Assembly: GCF_029023725.1 (NCBI RefSeq)
Contig: NZ_CP119075.1
Location: forward strand, 4,459,501 to 4,523,500
Direction: 5' to 3'
DNA length: 64,000 bases
DNA from: Synoicihabitans lomoniglobus
GTDB taxonomy: Bacteria; Verrucomicrobiota; Verrucomicrobiia; Opitutales; Opitutaceae
The notes below the pieces were generated by a model, which was not told the DNA's origin, did no database searches, and saw only the letters and a program-made list of their open reading frames with translations. The first letter of the stretch is position 1; every line of letters starts with the position of its first letter. This document shows positions 8,902-17,129 of this stretch, piece by piece. The position numbers and the translations under genes are program-made.

Positions 8902-10730
8902 GACTTATCGATGAACCGGTTCTTCGCGAGGATGCGCTGCATGTTGGCTCCGAGCATGGGAATCAGGCGTTCATCACTCAGGCCGATGGACAGGAAGCGC
9001 CCCATCTCCCACGCCGGACTGTGGCCCCAGCGGTGCTCCCATCCCACGCCGTCCGCCCCCCAGAGAATACGTTGATTGCCCTGTCGATCCATCACCGGAC
9101 GCCAGTCGTCCGGGTTCACAAAGCTACCGGCCCACTCCAGGTAAACGTTGAGGTTGTCCTGCATCAGTTCCTCGACCACGTCCCGATCACGATTGCCGGA
9201 ATGCGCGAGCAGGAAAAACGCGTCGGGATAACGCGGCGCGATCTCGCGCAGCAACTTGGGCGACGCATTGGGCGTCGTCCAGGTGTGCGACAGGATCGGC
9301 AGCCGGTGGCGGTTGGCATACTCCCACATGGGAATGAAACGCTCATCAGTGAGCGGCACCTGCCAGTGATCGGTGTGGGTTTTGAAGCCCACGTAAAACC
9401 CACGGCGAAATATCTCGTCCAGTTGGGCGGTCGTCGGTGGCTGGTCCCATTGCAGGAAAACTTGGGCGCTGAGGTAGGCGTTGAAGCGATCCCGGTGATC
9501 CGCCAAGCCCGCCTCCAACCGGGTCAAACCACCCAGTTCCCCGTCCCGGTAGGTTTGGTGCTCCGCAATGATCATGCGCTGCACGCCCATCTCGTCCAAA
9601 TACCGCAACGCACTGCTCATGTGGTCGGCGAATTCGGGCCGATGGTGGTCTTCCCACTCCCCGCCATAACCCATGTGCGCATGCGCATCGATGATCAACG
9701 GGCCGAGGACTTCCCGGCGCAACAGACGGTGCCAGAGCGTGTCGCCCTGCAGCGTTTGTCCACCCCGTAACGGCCGACGCACCTGCAACAGTTGTTCGAC
9801 GTTGCCGTGCGCCACTTGCTCGCGCTGCGCGGCGGTCATCGGCGAATGCACGAGATTGGCGATGGCCGCACCGTAGTTGGAGCGATAGCCGGTGCCAAAA
9901 AGCATACGCTCCGCTCCGAACTTTTCCACCACGTGCTCCACGGTGCGATAGGTGTGCACGAGTGATGTTTCCATGCGGATATTGGGGCGCGCCGCCATCA
10001 GTTCGTAGAGCCGGTCGTGATGCACCCACATCGCATTGGTGAAGATCAGCGTGAGGTTCGGATGCCGTTCCGCGAAACCAATGATCCGCCCCAGGTTCGC
10101 CCCGCGTCCCATCGATTCGAAACAGTCGAGCAACAGCACCGGACGGCGTGAGGCCAGCCGCTCAATCAGCGGGTTAAGATCCTCCAGCCCCCCTTCCCCG
10201 CTGCGCGGAAAATAACGAAAGGCGCGCACGTCGTGTCGGTGCACCAGTTCGACGAAAGCATCATGCTCGGGGCCGGCCACGCTTACACTCGGTGCGACCA
10301 CAAAGGCCGGGACCAGCCGGTCGCCCCCCTCGGCGTCCGCCAATGCTTTGATCAAACGCTCATTGCCGTTCAACGGGTGCGCCGTGCGCGCGTCCGTGTG
10401 CCAGACCAACGATCGGTCGATGTGCAGGCGATCCATCTCCTCCACCAGCGACGCCGGCGTGGGGAAATCCGGCACCGTCGAAAAACCCGGGCCGAGGTAA
10501 CGATTGCAGTCAAAGAATCGGGGCAATTCGAAGGGGGTTCCGCCCGCCCCGCTCGATGAAACACCACCGCCATGCGGACCCGCCGCCGCGGCACTACGTC
10601 CCATCACCGGAGCAAGCGTCAGCGCTAGGGAACCGGTGCCCAAACGTTTCATAAAATTGCGACGGGAGAATCCAGGAGAGTCGGACATGGCGGAGATCGA
10701 AGGGTGTGGTTTGCGGTTAGTTTTGAGCAT
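8898..10730 (-). CDS. Tat-exported double amidohydrolase (two amidohydrolase-2 domains)
   Basis: A 610-residue protein with a twin-arginine signal (SRRNFMKRLG at about 22-31) and two consecutive TIM-barrel domains of the amidohydrolase-2 type. The second domain (about 340-610) starts with DAHAHMG, the D-x-H-x-H metal motif, and has further expected sites (FKTHTDHW, LSHTW, LAHSGN, LWGADG). The first domain (about 65-320) has DCNRYLG at the equivalent position, lacking both histidines, but retains a barrel-like pattern (LIFTNA, MLFGTGYRSNYG). It is probably a catalytically silent duplicate or substrate-binding half. The gene overlaps the sulfatase genes on both sides (14 bp upstream, 4 bp downstream). 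The start may be ATG 10730 or ATG 10688. Family activities include hydrolases and decarboxylases; the substrate is unknown. Confidence 0.8.
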   Translation of the reverse strand: MLKTNRKPHPSISAMSDSPGFSRRNFMKRLGTGSLALTLAPVMGRSAAAAGPHGGGVSSSGAGGTPFELPRFFDCNRYLGPGFSTVPDFPTPASLVEEMDRLHIDRSLVWHTDARTAHPLNGNERLIKALADAEGGDRLVPAFVVAPSVSVAGPEHDAFVELVHRHDVRAFRYFPRSGEGGLEDLNPLIERLASRRPVLLLDCFESMGRGANLGRIIGFAERHPNLTLIFTNAMWVHHDRLYELMAARPNIRMETSLVHTYRTVEHVVEKFGAERMLFGTGYRSNYGAAIANLVHSPMTAAQREQVAHGNVEQLLQVRRPLRGGQTLQGDTLWHRLLRREVLGPLIIDAHAHMGYGGEWEDHHRPEFADHMSSALRYLDEMGVQRMIIAEHQTYRDGELGGLTRLEAGLADHRDRFNAYLSAQVFLQWDQPPTTAQLDEIFRRGFYVGFKTHTDHWQVPLTDERFIPMWEYANRHRLPILSHTWTTPNASPKLLREIAPRYPDAFFLLAHSGNRDRDVVEELMQDNLNVYLEWAGSFVNPDDWRPVMDRQGNQRILWGADGVGWEHRWGHSPAWEMGRFLSIGLSDERLIPMLGANMQRILAKNRFIDKS

Positions 10731-12297
10731 CAGTCGGAGTCGGCCATTGCCGGGCCAGCACGCCCGCCATCATACGGCGAGACTCCGCATAGTCATGATA
10801 GCTGGCGTGATTTACGGTTTCATCGGGATCGATCGAATGATCGTAGAGTTCTACCCCCACCACCGCGCCGTGTCCCGCCTCTTCCCGCCACTCAGTGTAA
10901 CGAAAACGGTCGGTCTTGGCGGAATAGCCCATCAGATCACGTCGCGGATATTGGCTGTAGGCCGCTGCTTTGCCGGGACGATTCGGATCACGCAGCAACG
11001 GCGCAAAACTCTCGCCTTCCAAATGTGCCGGCAACGGCAGTCCGGCCAGTTCGCACAAGCCCGGATAAATATCGATGAACTCGACCAACGCATCCGTCGC
11101 ATGCTCGGACGACTTTACTCGTGGATCATAGACCACCAGCGGCGAACGCGTGCCGATTTCGAAATTCGTAAACTTACTCCACATGGAAAGCTCCCCAAGG
11201 TGGTATCCGTGATCCCCCCACACCACCACGATGGTATTGTCGGCCAATCCGGACGCTTCGAGTTCCGCCATGATCTTACCGATCTGCGCATCAACAAAAC
11301 TCACGCACGCGTAATACCCGTGCAGCAACCGGCGCTCTTGCTCCGGCAACAACTCACCGCCGGCCGACGGCATCTCATAAACGGCGTCGCCCGACACCGG
11401 CTGACCGGTCTCCGCGTCGACCCGCACGTCCCACGGATACGAATCACGTAGCTCGTCCAACACCACATTGGTCGCCGGAACCGGCACGCCCACGGGCGGG
11501 TTGCGCAGCTTCGTAATTTCGAGCGTGGTCGGATCATAGAGATCCCAATAGCGCTTCGGCGCGATGAACGGCAGGTGCGGTTTCAAAAACCCCACCACCA
11601 GAAAAAACGGCGGCGCATTCTCGTCCGCCGCCAACGCGCGCAGGGCCGCGACACTGCGATCCGCCACCTGTCCGTCGTAGAGCGTGTTGTCCGGCACGTT
11701 CGGGGCCTCGGTGGCCAGCGAACGCAGAAAATCCGTCTTCCAATCCGCCAACGCCGCGCCGGTCTTTCCGGTCTTTTCGGCGTAGACGCCACGCGTCAGT
11801 TTCTCCCCCAGCGGCGAATAATAATAACGCGGGCCGCCCATCCAAATCGGCTCACTCCACGAAGGCGGATCACCCAGGTCGCTACCGATGGCTTTGCCCG
11901 GAAACGCCGGGTGATAGATTTTCCCGAACGCCTGGGTATGGTAACCGTGCTGCTTGAAATGCTGCGGCAGTGTCACCACGTCGGGCACCTTCTCCCGGAA
12001 ATGCGTGACCAGATCATAAACCCCCGTGGAGTCCGGACGCAGTCCGGTCATTACGCTGGCTCGCGAAGGATTGCATACCGCTTGCTGACAATAAGCGCGC
12101 TTGAACACCATGCCCTGCGCGCCCAGGCGATCGATGTTCGGACTTTTCACGTGATCACGACCGTAGCAACCCAGCTCCGGTCGCATGTCGTCCATGACGA
12201 TGAAGACCACATTGGGCCGCGGGGCGGCGGCGAGCGAGCCGACCGACAGCAGGCCGCCGGCAACCGACAACAGGGTGATCAATCCGCGCGGAGTCAT
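10717..12297 (-). CDS. Sulfatase, iduronate-2-sulfatase-like, exported
   Basis: A 526-residue S1 sulfatase with a signal peptide (about 1-25), metal ligands in MDDMRPELGCYG, and formylglycine Cys75 in CNPSR (75-79). The following GLRPDSTGVYDLVTHFR and the later GFLKPHLPFIAPKRYWDLYD are characteristic of the iduronate-2-sulfatase-like branch; VVVWGDHGYHLGE holds additional metal ligands. It is therefore likely to act on a 2-O-sulfated sugar-like residue, although many bacterial members of this branch have other or unknown substrates. It overlaps the enolase-family gene upstream by 4 bp and the amidohydrolase gene downstream by 14 bp. It is clearly related to the sulfatase at 23142-24773, with the same HFREKVPDVVTLP stretch, suggesting a within-cluster duplication. 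Confidence 0.9.
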   Translation of the reverse strand: MTPRGLITLLSVAGGLLSVGSLAAAPRPNVVFIVMDDMRPELGCYGRDHVKSPNIDRLGAQGMVFKRAYCQQAVCNPSRASVMTGLRPDSTGVYDLVTHFREKVPDVVTLPQHFKQHGYHTQAFGKIYHPAFPGKAIGSDLGDPPSWSEPIWMGGPRYYYSPLGEKLTRGVYAEKTGKTGAALADWKTDFLRSLATEAPNVPDNTLYDGQVADRSVAALRALAADENAPPFFLVVGFLKPHLPFIAPKRYWDLYDPTTLEITKLRNPPVGVPVPATNVVLDELRDSYPWDVRVDAETGQPVSGDAVYEMPSAGGELLPEQERRLLHGYYACVSFVDAQIGKIMAELEASGLADNTIVVVWGDHGYHLGELSMWSKFTNFEIGTRSPLVVYDPRVKSSEHATDALVEFIDIYPGLCELAGLPLPAHLEGESFAPLLRDPNRPGKAAAYSQYPRRDLMGYSAKTDRFRYTEWREEAGHGAVVGVELYDHSIDPDETVNHASYHDYAESRRMMAGVLARQWPTPTDAQN

Positions 12298-13424
12298 AAC
12301 AGTGCTTTACCTCCGGTCAGGCGATCCACCGCGTCGAGATTGAGTTTCACGCCCAAACCCGGAGCCGTCGGAATGTCGAGCCAACCGTCCGCATCGAGTT
12401 TCCAAGCCTCCGCCACGATGTCATCAATGAACGGCGAACCCGTGATGTATTCCACCATGTCCGTGCCCGGCACCGCCGAAGCCAGATGCAGATCAGCGGC
12501 CAAGCCCAGCGCCGTGTTCCAACCGTGCGGAATGAATTGAATACCGTGCTCCTCCGCCCACCAGGCGATGCGACGTTCTTCACTGATGCCGCCCACCTTC
12601 GTGACATCCGGCTGGATGATATCAAAGGCCCCTTGCTCGATCCAGGGCAGGAACGTTTGCCGCCGGGTGAGCACTTCTCCTCCGGAAATGGATACCGGGG
12701 AATGCTCCCGCAACCGCACAAACTCTGCCAGGTGATCGGGATTGAGCGCTTCCTCGAACCAATGCACGTCATACTCGGCCAACATGTGCGAAGTGCGCAG
12801 CGCCCACTTGTAACCATTGGTCCAATACGCGTCGCTGCCGCCGGCATCGACCATCAGGCGGCACTCCGGTCCGATCGCATCACGGGCCGCGCACACGATG
12901 GCCCGGTCGGTCGCGGCGTTGCGACGCCCGAAGGGTCCCCACCCGATTTTGAAAGCCCGAAAGCCCTGCGCCTTGATCGCCTGCAACGTGTCGCGCAGTT
13001 TTTCCGGCTCATCCATCAGGAGCGACGCGTAGGGCTGCACCCGCTCGCGGTAACGGCCGCCGAGCAGACGACCCACCGGCTGGCCCGTGGCCTGTCCCAA
13101 GATATCCCAAAGCGCGATGTCGATGCCGCTGATGGCGTGCGTAATCGCGCCCCCCCGGCCCAACCAAAAGGTGTGTTGGTGCAACTTCTCGCTCACCCGC
13201 TCGGGCTCCAACGCGTTTTCGCCGCGCAACAGCGGTTCCAACACGCTCATCGCCGCCCCCACCAGCGCTTCGCTGGTAAACACACTGCCTACGCCCGTGA
13301 GCCCTTCATCGGTATGCACGGCCACCAGCGTGTGCACGCAGTCATCCGGCTGAAGTTCCGTGCTCCAGCCGCCTTCCGGGGTCTCGCCGCGCAAGCCGGC
13401 CCAACGTATTTCCGTAATTTTCAT
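12294..13424 (-). CDS. Enolase-superfamily sugar-acid dehydratase (mandelate racemase/MLE type)
   Basis: A 376-residue protein when started at ATG 13424 (MKITEIRWAG), which overlaps the upstream stop as ATGA; longer upstream frames add only unrelated sequence. It has the capping domain plus an (beta/alpha)7beta barrel with FKIGWGPFG on the second strand (Lys, but Gly where mandelate racemase has its second Lys). Metal ligands appear in MVDAGG (Asp), WFEEA (Glu) and SGGEVLT (Glu). The IIQPDVTKVGG and FIPHGWN segments give the Asp-His dyad. This pattern fits acid-sugar dehydratases of the superfamily, which form 2-keto-3-deoxy acids. It probably acts after the SDR and aldehyde dehydrogenase of the same cluster have oxidised a sugar. 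The exact acid sugar is not assignable. Confidence 0.82.
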   Translation of the reverse strand: MKITEIRWAGLRGETPEGGWSTELQPDDCVHTLVAVHTDEGLTGVGSVFTSEALVGAAMSVLEPLLRGENALEPERVSEKLHQHTFWLGRGGAITHAISGIDIALWDILGQATGQPVGRLLGGRYRERVQPYASLLMDEPEKLRDTLQAIKAQGFRAFKIGWGPFGRRNAATDRAIVCAARDAIGPECRLMVDAGGSDAYWTNGYKWALRTSHMLAEYDVHWFEEALNPDHLAEFVRLREHSPVSISGGEVLTRRQTFLPWIEQGAFDIIQPDVTKVGGISEERRIAWWAEEHGIQFIPHGWNTALGLAADLHLASAVPGTDMVEYITGSPFIDDIVAEAWKLDADGWLDIPTAPGLGVKLNLDAVDRLTGGKALL

Positions 13425-14968
13425 GAGTCTGATTTCACCGATCGATTTCGCACGTAGATCGTCGCTTCCGGCGTAAAGGGAACGTCCGCATCGAGCGGGA
13501 AAATGGGTCGCGGACAACGCGTGTGTCCGAGGCTCGGCAAGTTGGCCGAGGTCGCTCCCGGCGCGTCCACATGAATCATTTCCCTACACCACGCCGCATA
13601 CATGTGGTGCTGGCAGTGCGGTGATTTAACCACCACCGCATCGAACTGTCGGGGATCCAGTCCGTGACCCAAAAAGAGCGAACGATCGAACAGGTGCACG
13701 GCCTGGCTCGTGACCACGATGGTGATTTGGCCCGCTTGCAAAACGGCCGTCGGGCCGGAGTTCCATTCCTCCCCCCACGATTCGCTGGGGAAGCGACCAT
13801 TCGACAACATTCGCACAGTGACTTCCACCGGCAATGGTTCAAATCGAGCCGGATCCAACGCTCCGCCCAAATGCAAATTCAGCGTCGCCCCGATGCCCGC
13901 CGCCATCGCCGCCCCCACCGCCGACGGGTCGACCAGTGGCACCAGCACTCGACCGGTATAACCCGAAGCCAAAACCGCCCGCAGAAGCGTATTGCTGTCG
14001 CCGGATGCACCCGAGCTCGTGGCATCCGCCGCGTCAACCAACGCCACCGTGCCTTCGGCCTGACGTGCCAGTGCCGCCATGGCGTCGCTGACGCTGACCA
14101 ACGGCACCTGCATTTTTTCATGATCGGCCCACAGCAATCGTGCGAGTTCCGTCGCAGTGTTTCGCGCCGCCGCTTCGTCGCCATCGGTCACCGCGAACGC
14201 ATAACTTTGCAACTCCGGCACGTCCGTAAACGGATTGCCGACAAACAGTCCCGCCGACAATCCGCCACCCGATACCTCAAACGCCTTGGCCCGCTCGATC
14301 GGCCGTCGAATCGCCCCCGTTTCGGTGATCAATTCATCTCCCCGCACGAGCACCGGCACCGGCACCCGGGCGGTGACCGGGCAGACGCCGTCCTGCAAGA
14401 TTCGCCCCATCAGAAAAGCCGCCCGCTGACCAGTCGAACGCAGATCGACGTGGGGATAAGTATGAAACGCCACCACCGCATCGCTCAGCGCAAACATTCG
14501 GTCGGTGGCGATGCCATGCAGATCAAGCGAAGTGACCACCGGCAGTGCATCCCCCCTTTGCCGCCGCAACTCAGCGAGCAACCAACCTTCCGGATCCTCT
14601 TCCCCTTGGGCCGCCATCGCCCCGTGCAAACACATGATCACCGCATCCGCCGCGGGGGCCGCCGCCAATGCCGTGGAGAACTCGCGCGACAACCGTCCCC
14701 ACGCATCCGCCGCCAAAACCCCGCCACACGTTTTGCAGCTCGCCCCCCATACCGGGATCAATTCGATCTCGGGGTCGTCTTCCAGCACCGCCATCACGCC
14801 GCCCACCTCCGATTCCACGCCGCGATGGTGATCGAACAACGTGGCCCCCACGCGCACGTTGAAGTCACCGTAACCGCTAGGGTTCGGATTAAAAGTCGAC
14901 ACCTCCTGCTTGCACTCCGCGACCAGGACGCGGAACCGTCGACGTGATGGATTAGTGGATACGCTCAT
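13421..14968 (-). CDS. M81-family (MlrC-like) metallohydrolase
   Basis: A 515-residue protein started at ATG 14968 (MSVSTNPSRR), since the extension from TTG 15100 lies inside the MFS gene and is low-complexity. It starts with FRVLVAECKQEVSTFNP, typical of the MlrC/M81 family (E-x-x-T-F). It continues with MCLHGAMAAQGEEDPEG and TSLDLHGIATDRMF, whose His and Asp are the expected zinc ligands, and FHTYPHVDLRSTGQRA. MlrC of microcystin degraders cleaves a linear peptide, but most family members sit in sugar-acid or amide catabolic clusters and are uncharacterised. It overlaps both neighbours (17 bp with the MFS gene, 4 bp with the enolase-family gene). No signal peptide is visible, so it is likely cytoplasmic. 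Substrate unknown. Confidence 0.82.
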   Translation of the reverse strand: MSVSTNPSRRRFRVLVAECKQEVSTFNPNPSGYGDFNVRVGATLFDHHRGVESEVGGVMAVLEDDPEIELIPVWGASCKTCGGVLAADAWGRLSREFSTALAAAPAADAVIMCLHGAMAAQGEEDPEGWLLAELRRQRGDALPVVTSLDLHGIATDRMFALSDAVVAFHTYPHVDLRSTGQRAAFLMGRILQDGVCPVTARVPVPVLVRGDELITETGAIRRPIERAKAFEVSGGGLSAGLFVGNPFTDVPELQSYAFAVTDGDEAAARNTATELARLLWADHEKMQVPLVSVSDAMAALARQAEGTVALVDAADATSSGASGDSNTLLRAVLASGYTGRVLVPLVDPSAVGAAMAAGIGATLNLHLGGALDPARFEPLPVEVTVRMLSNGRFPSESWGEEWNSGPTAVLQAGQITIVVTSQAVHLFDRSLFLGHGLDPRQFDAVVVKSPHCQHHMYAAWCREMIHVDAPGATSANLPSLGHTRCPRPIFPLDADVPFTPEATIYVRNRSVKSDS

Positions 14969-16208
14969 AATCTCGCATGAAGAGAAATTTGATGCCGAGC
15001 ATGAGCAGACCCGCGCCGACGACATACGCCACCGCCGTGCCGCCCAGCAGGAACTCGATGCCCAGCGTCTGCCGCCAGGCCCCGCCCAACAAGGGGGCAA
15101 ATCCCGAGACCACCGCTCCGCAGAAATTCAAAATGCCGACCGCCGAGGCCCGGGTGTTCGACGGCACCACTTCAAACGCCGCCGGGAAAATATTGCCAAT
15201 ACACAGGCCACTGCAGAGCCCGAAACCCACCGCCGCGATCCGCGTCGCCATCAACGACTCCGTGTAACCAAGGGCCCACAAACACGGCGCGCACAGCAAC
15301 AGACTGACCGCAAACATCCACAACCGCGACGCCTTGGTGACGCGGTAGAGTTTATCCGCCAGCGTGCCACCGCACATCATGCCCACCAGCGTGGCGACCT
15401 GCATGTAGGCGGTCGCGACAAAGGCCGCATCACCCAGGTCCAGACCGAACTTGTCGTGAATGAAACTCGGCAACCAGCCATACAGTAACCAAAGTCCGAA
15501 TACAAAGATCGGAAAGGCCACGCAAAGCAGCAGGTAGGTCGGCACTTTAACCAGATCACCGACGGCGAAACGACTGCCCGACTTCTTGGTCTCCACCTGC
15601 GCCTCCTCGTTGATGCCCCGCAGGTAGTGATAATAAGGATAGGCATAGAGCAGCCCCGTGCCCCCGAGCACAAAAAACGCCTCCCGCCACATGCCGCGTT
15701 GCGCCATCCAACCCCCAAACCACGCCCCGCCCACCGTGCCGCAGATTTGCGCCGTGGTGAGAAACGAAATCGCCCGGGAGCGTTTTTCCGGCGCATAAGC
15801 GTTGGCGGTCAGCGCAATCGCCGCCGGCATGTAAAGCGCCTCCGAAATCCCCATCGCCGCCCGCAGCGCCAACAAGACAAAGGCCGATTGGGCAAACCCG
15901 GTGCCGATCGACACGAGGCTCCAAAGCGCCAGACTCCACACCACCATGGCGCGCTTCGAGCAGCGGTCGGCAATCTGTCCCGCAATAGGGCAAAACAAGC
16001 CGTAAACCCACAGAAAGATCGAACCAGTCAGCCCGAGCTGCGTATCGGACATGCCCAGCTCCTCCCGTAAGATCGGGAAGATGGCGAACACGGCCTGGCG
16101 GTCAGTGTAGTTTTGAAAATACGCCCCCCACATCAGCAGCACCAATACAAAGGCACTGCGGTTATCCAGCGTGGGGGTCGGCGAGGGAGAGGTTGGGGAG
16201 TTCGTCAC
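14952..16208 (-). CDS. MFS transporter, anion:cation symporter type (hexuronate/galactonate-transporter-like)
   Basis: A 418-residue inner-membrane carrier with 12 predicted helices. The pattern NYTDRQAVFAIFPILREELGMSDTQLGLTGSIF followed by a D-R-x-x-K loop (ADRCSKRAMV) and a proline-rich helix 4 region (GISEALYMPAA) is typical of the ACS branch of the major facilitator superfamily, which imports hexuronates, aldonates and other organic anions by proton symport. It is embedded in the 13-gene cluster directly upstream of the MlrC-like and enolase-family genes, so it probably imports an acidic, desulfated product for intracellular oxidation. Start ATG 16208 follows the LamG-like gene by 32 bp, the largest gap in the cluster. 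The cargo is inferred from context only. Confidence 0.85.
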   Translation of the reverse strand: MTNSPTSPSPTPTLDNRSAFVLVLLMWGAYFQNYTDRQAVFAIFPILREELGMSDTQLGLTGSIFLWVYGLFCPIAGQIADRCSKRAMVVWSLALWSLVSIGTGFAQSAFVLLALRAAMGISEALYMPAAIALTANAYAPEKRSRAISFLTTAQICGTVGGAWFGGWMAQRGMWREAFFVLGGTGLLYAYPYYHYLRGINEEAQVETKKSGSRFAVGDLVKVPTYLLLCVAFPIFVFGLWLLYGWLPSFIHDKFGLDLGDAAFVATAYMQVATLVGMMCGGTLADKLYRVTKASRLWMFAVSLLLCAPCLWALGYTESLMATRIAAVGFGLCSGLCIGNIFPAAFEVVPSNTRASAVGILNFCGAVVSGFAPLLGGAWRQTLGIEFLLGGTAVAYVVGAGLLMLGIKFLFMRDYERIH

Positions 16209-16240
16209 GGGGTAAAAAATGAAACTGGCAACGCCGCGCT

Positions 16241-17128
16241 CTACGGGGTGGCCGAATCGCGCAGGTCCGCCACCCCTTCCGGCAGGGCATGTAGCGTCGC
16301 GATTTCGGTGGCGGTCAGAGCGCGATCAAAAATCGCCAGATCGTCCAGAAAACCGACGTAGTTCCACGCCAGCGCGATGATCACCGAGGCTGGGTCCCAT
16401 GCGAGTGTGAGATCCCAACCTGCGATGGAGCCCACCGCTACACCGTCGATATACAGTGATCCGCGCGCGGCCTCGCCCGCATTCAGGCGGTCGTAAGTAA
16501 AGACCACGTGCACCCAACGATCGCGCCCAAATGGCCGCTCGCTCAATTGCACCATCGGACGCTCGCCATCCGGAATCGACTCCCACTCGCGGTCGTCCGC
16601 ATTCCACCGCGCATACTCCGGCAGGATCGCATAGCGAAACCGTCGCGGCGCGTGATCCTTGGACCATTCCACGAATAAAAATCCGTCGCGGTGATTGTCG
16701 CCTATCAACATGACCGGATCACAAAACGCTCGAGGCATATCCTCATCCGGATCGGTGCGAAGCCAAACCGACACCGTCCCGCTCAGCTCGGGTTTATCAA
16801 GCCGAAGATTGTCCCCCGATCGATAAAAGAGGCGCCCCTGGTGCTCCACACCCCGATGCAACGCGCCGCCATGGCGACCCGCCTGCGGCGCGATGCTCAA
16901 CTGATCGCCCACGGTTGCAGCGATCCCGCCGGTTTTCCGTTCCGCGCCGGTCCGGAACAAGCGCAACCCGGGATCGCCGCGCGCATAATCCGCCGTCAAC
17001 CCCTCATCAAAAGACGCGTGTAAGCGCAGCGACCTCGACAACGATTCCAGCGCCACCGTCGGTGCACCGACGGCCAGCGACGCCAATAGCGCGCTCACCA
17101 AGCTCAACTGCATCCACGGCGTTCGCAT
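16241..17128 (-). CDS. Exported LamG/concanavalin-like domain protein
   Basis: A protein of about 295 residues with an N-terminal signal peptide (MRTPWMQLSLVSALLASLAVG, start ATG 17128, one base after the upstream stop). A single jelly-roll LamG-like domain follows. Diagnostic pieces are LRLHASFDEGL near the N-terminus, GTVSVWLRTDPDE, the central RDRWVHVVFTYDR, GSLYIDGVAVGSI and, at the end, FLDDLAIFDRALTATEIATLH. Such domains in Verrucomicrobia and Planctomycetes are usually carbohydrate- or protein-binding modules of secreted proteins. No catalytic motif is visible. It lies directly downstream of the PVC dehydrogenase-cytochrome gene and may bind the substrate or the partner protein. Function otherwise unknown. 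The carboxyl end has no anchor or sorting signal. Confidence 0.75.
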   Translation of the reverse strand: MRTPWMQLSLVSALLASLAVGAPTVALESLSRSLRLHASFDEGLTADYARGDPGLRLFRTGAERKTGGIAATVGDQLSIAPQAGRHGGALHRGVEHQGRLFYRSGDNLRLDKPELSGTVSVWLRTDPDEDMPRAFCDPVMLIGDNHRDGFLFVEWSKDHAPRRFRYAILPEYARWNADDREWESIPDGERPMVQLSERPFGRDRWVHVVFTYDRLNAGEAARGSLYIDGVAVGSIAGWDLTLAWDPASVIIALAWNYVGFLDDLAIFDRALTATEIATLHALPEGVADLRDSATP

Positions 17129-17129
17129 C

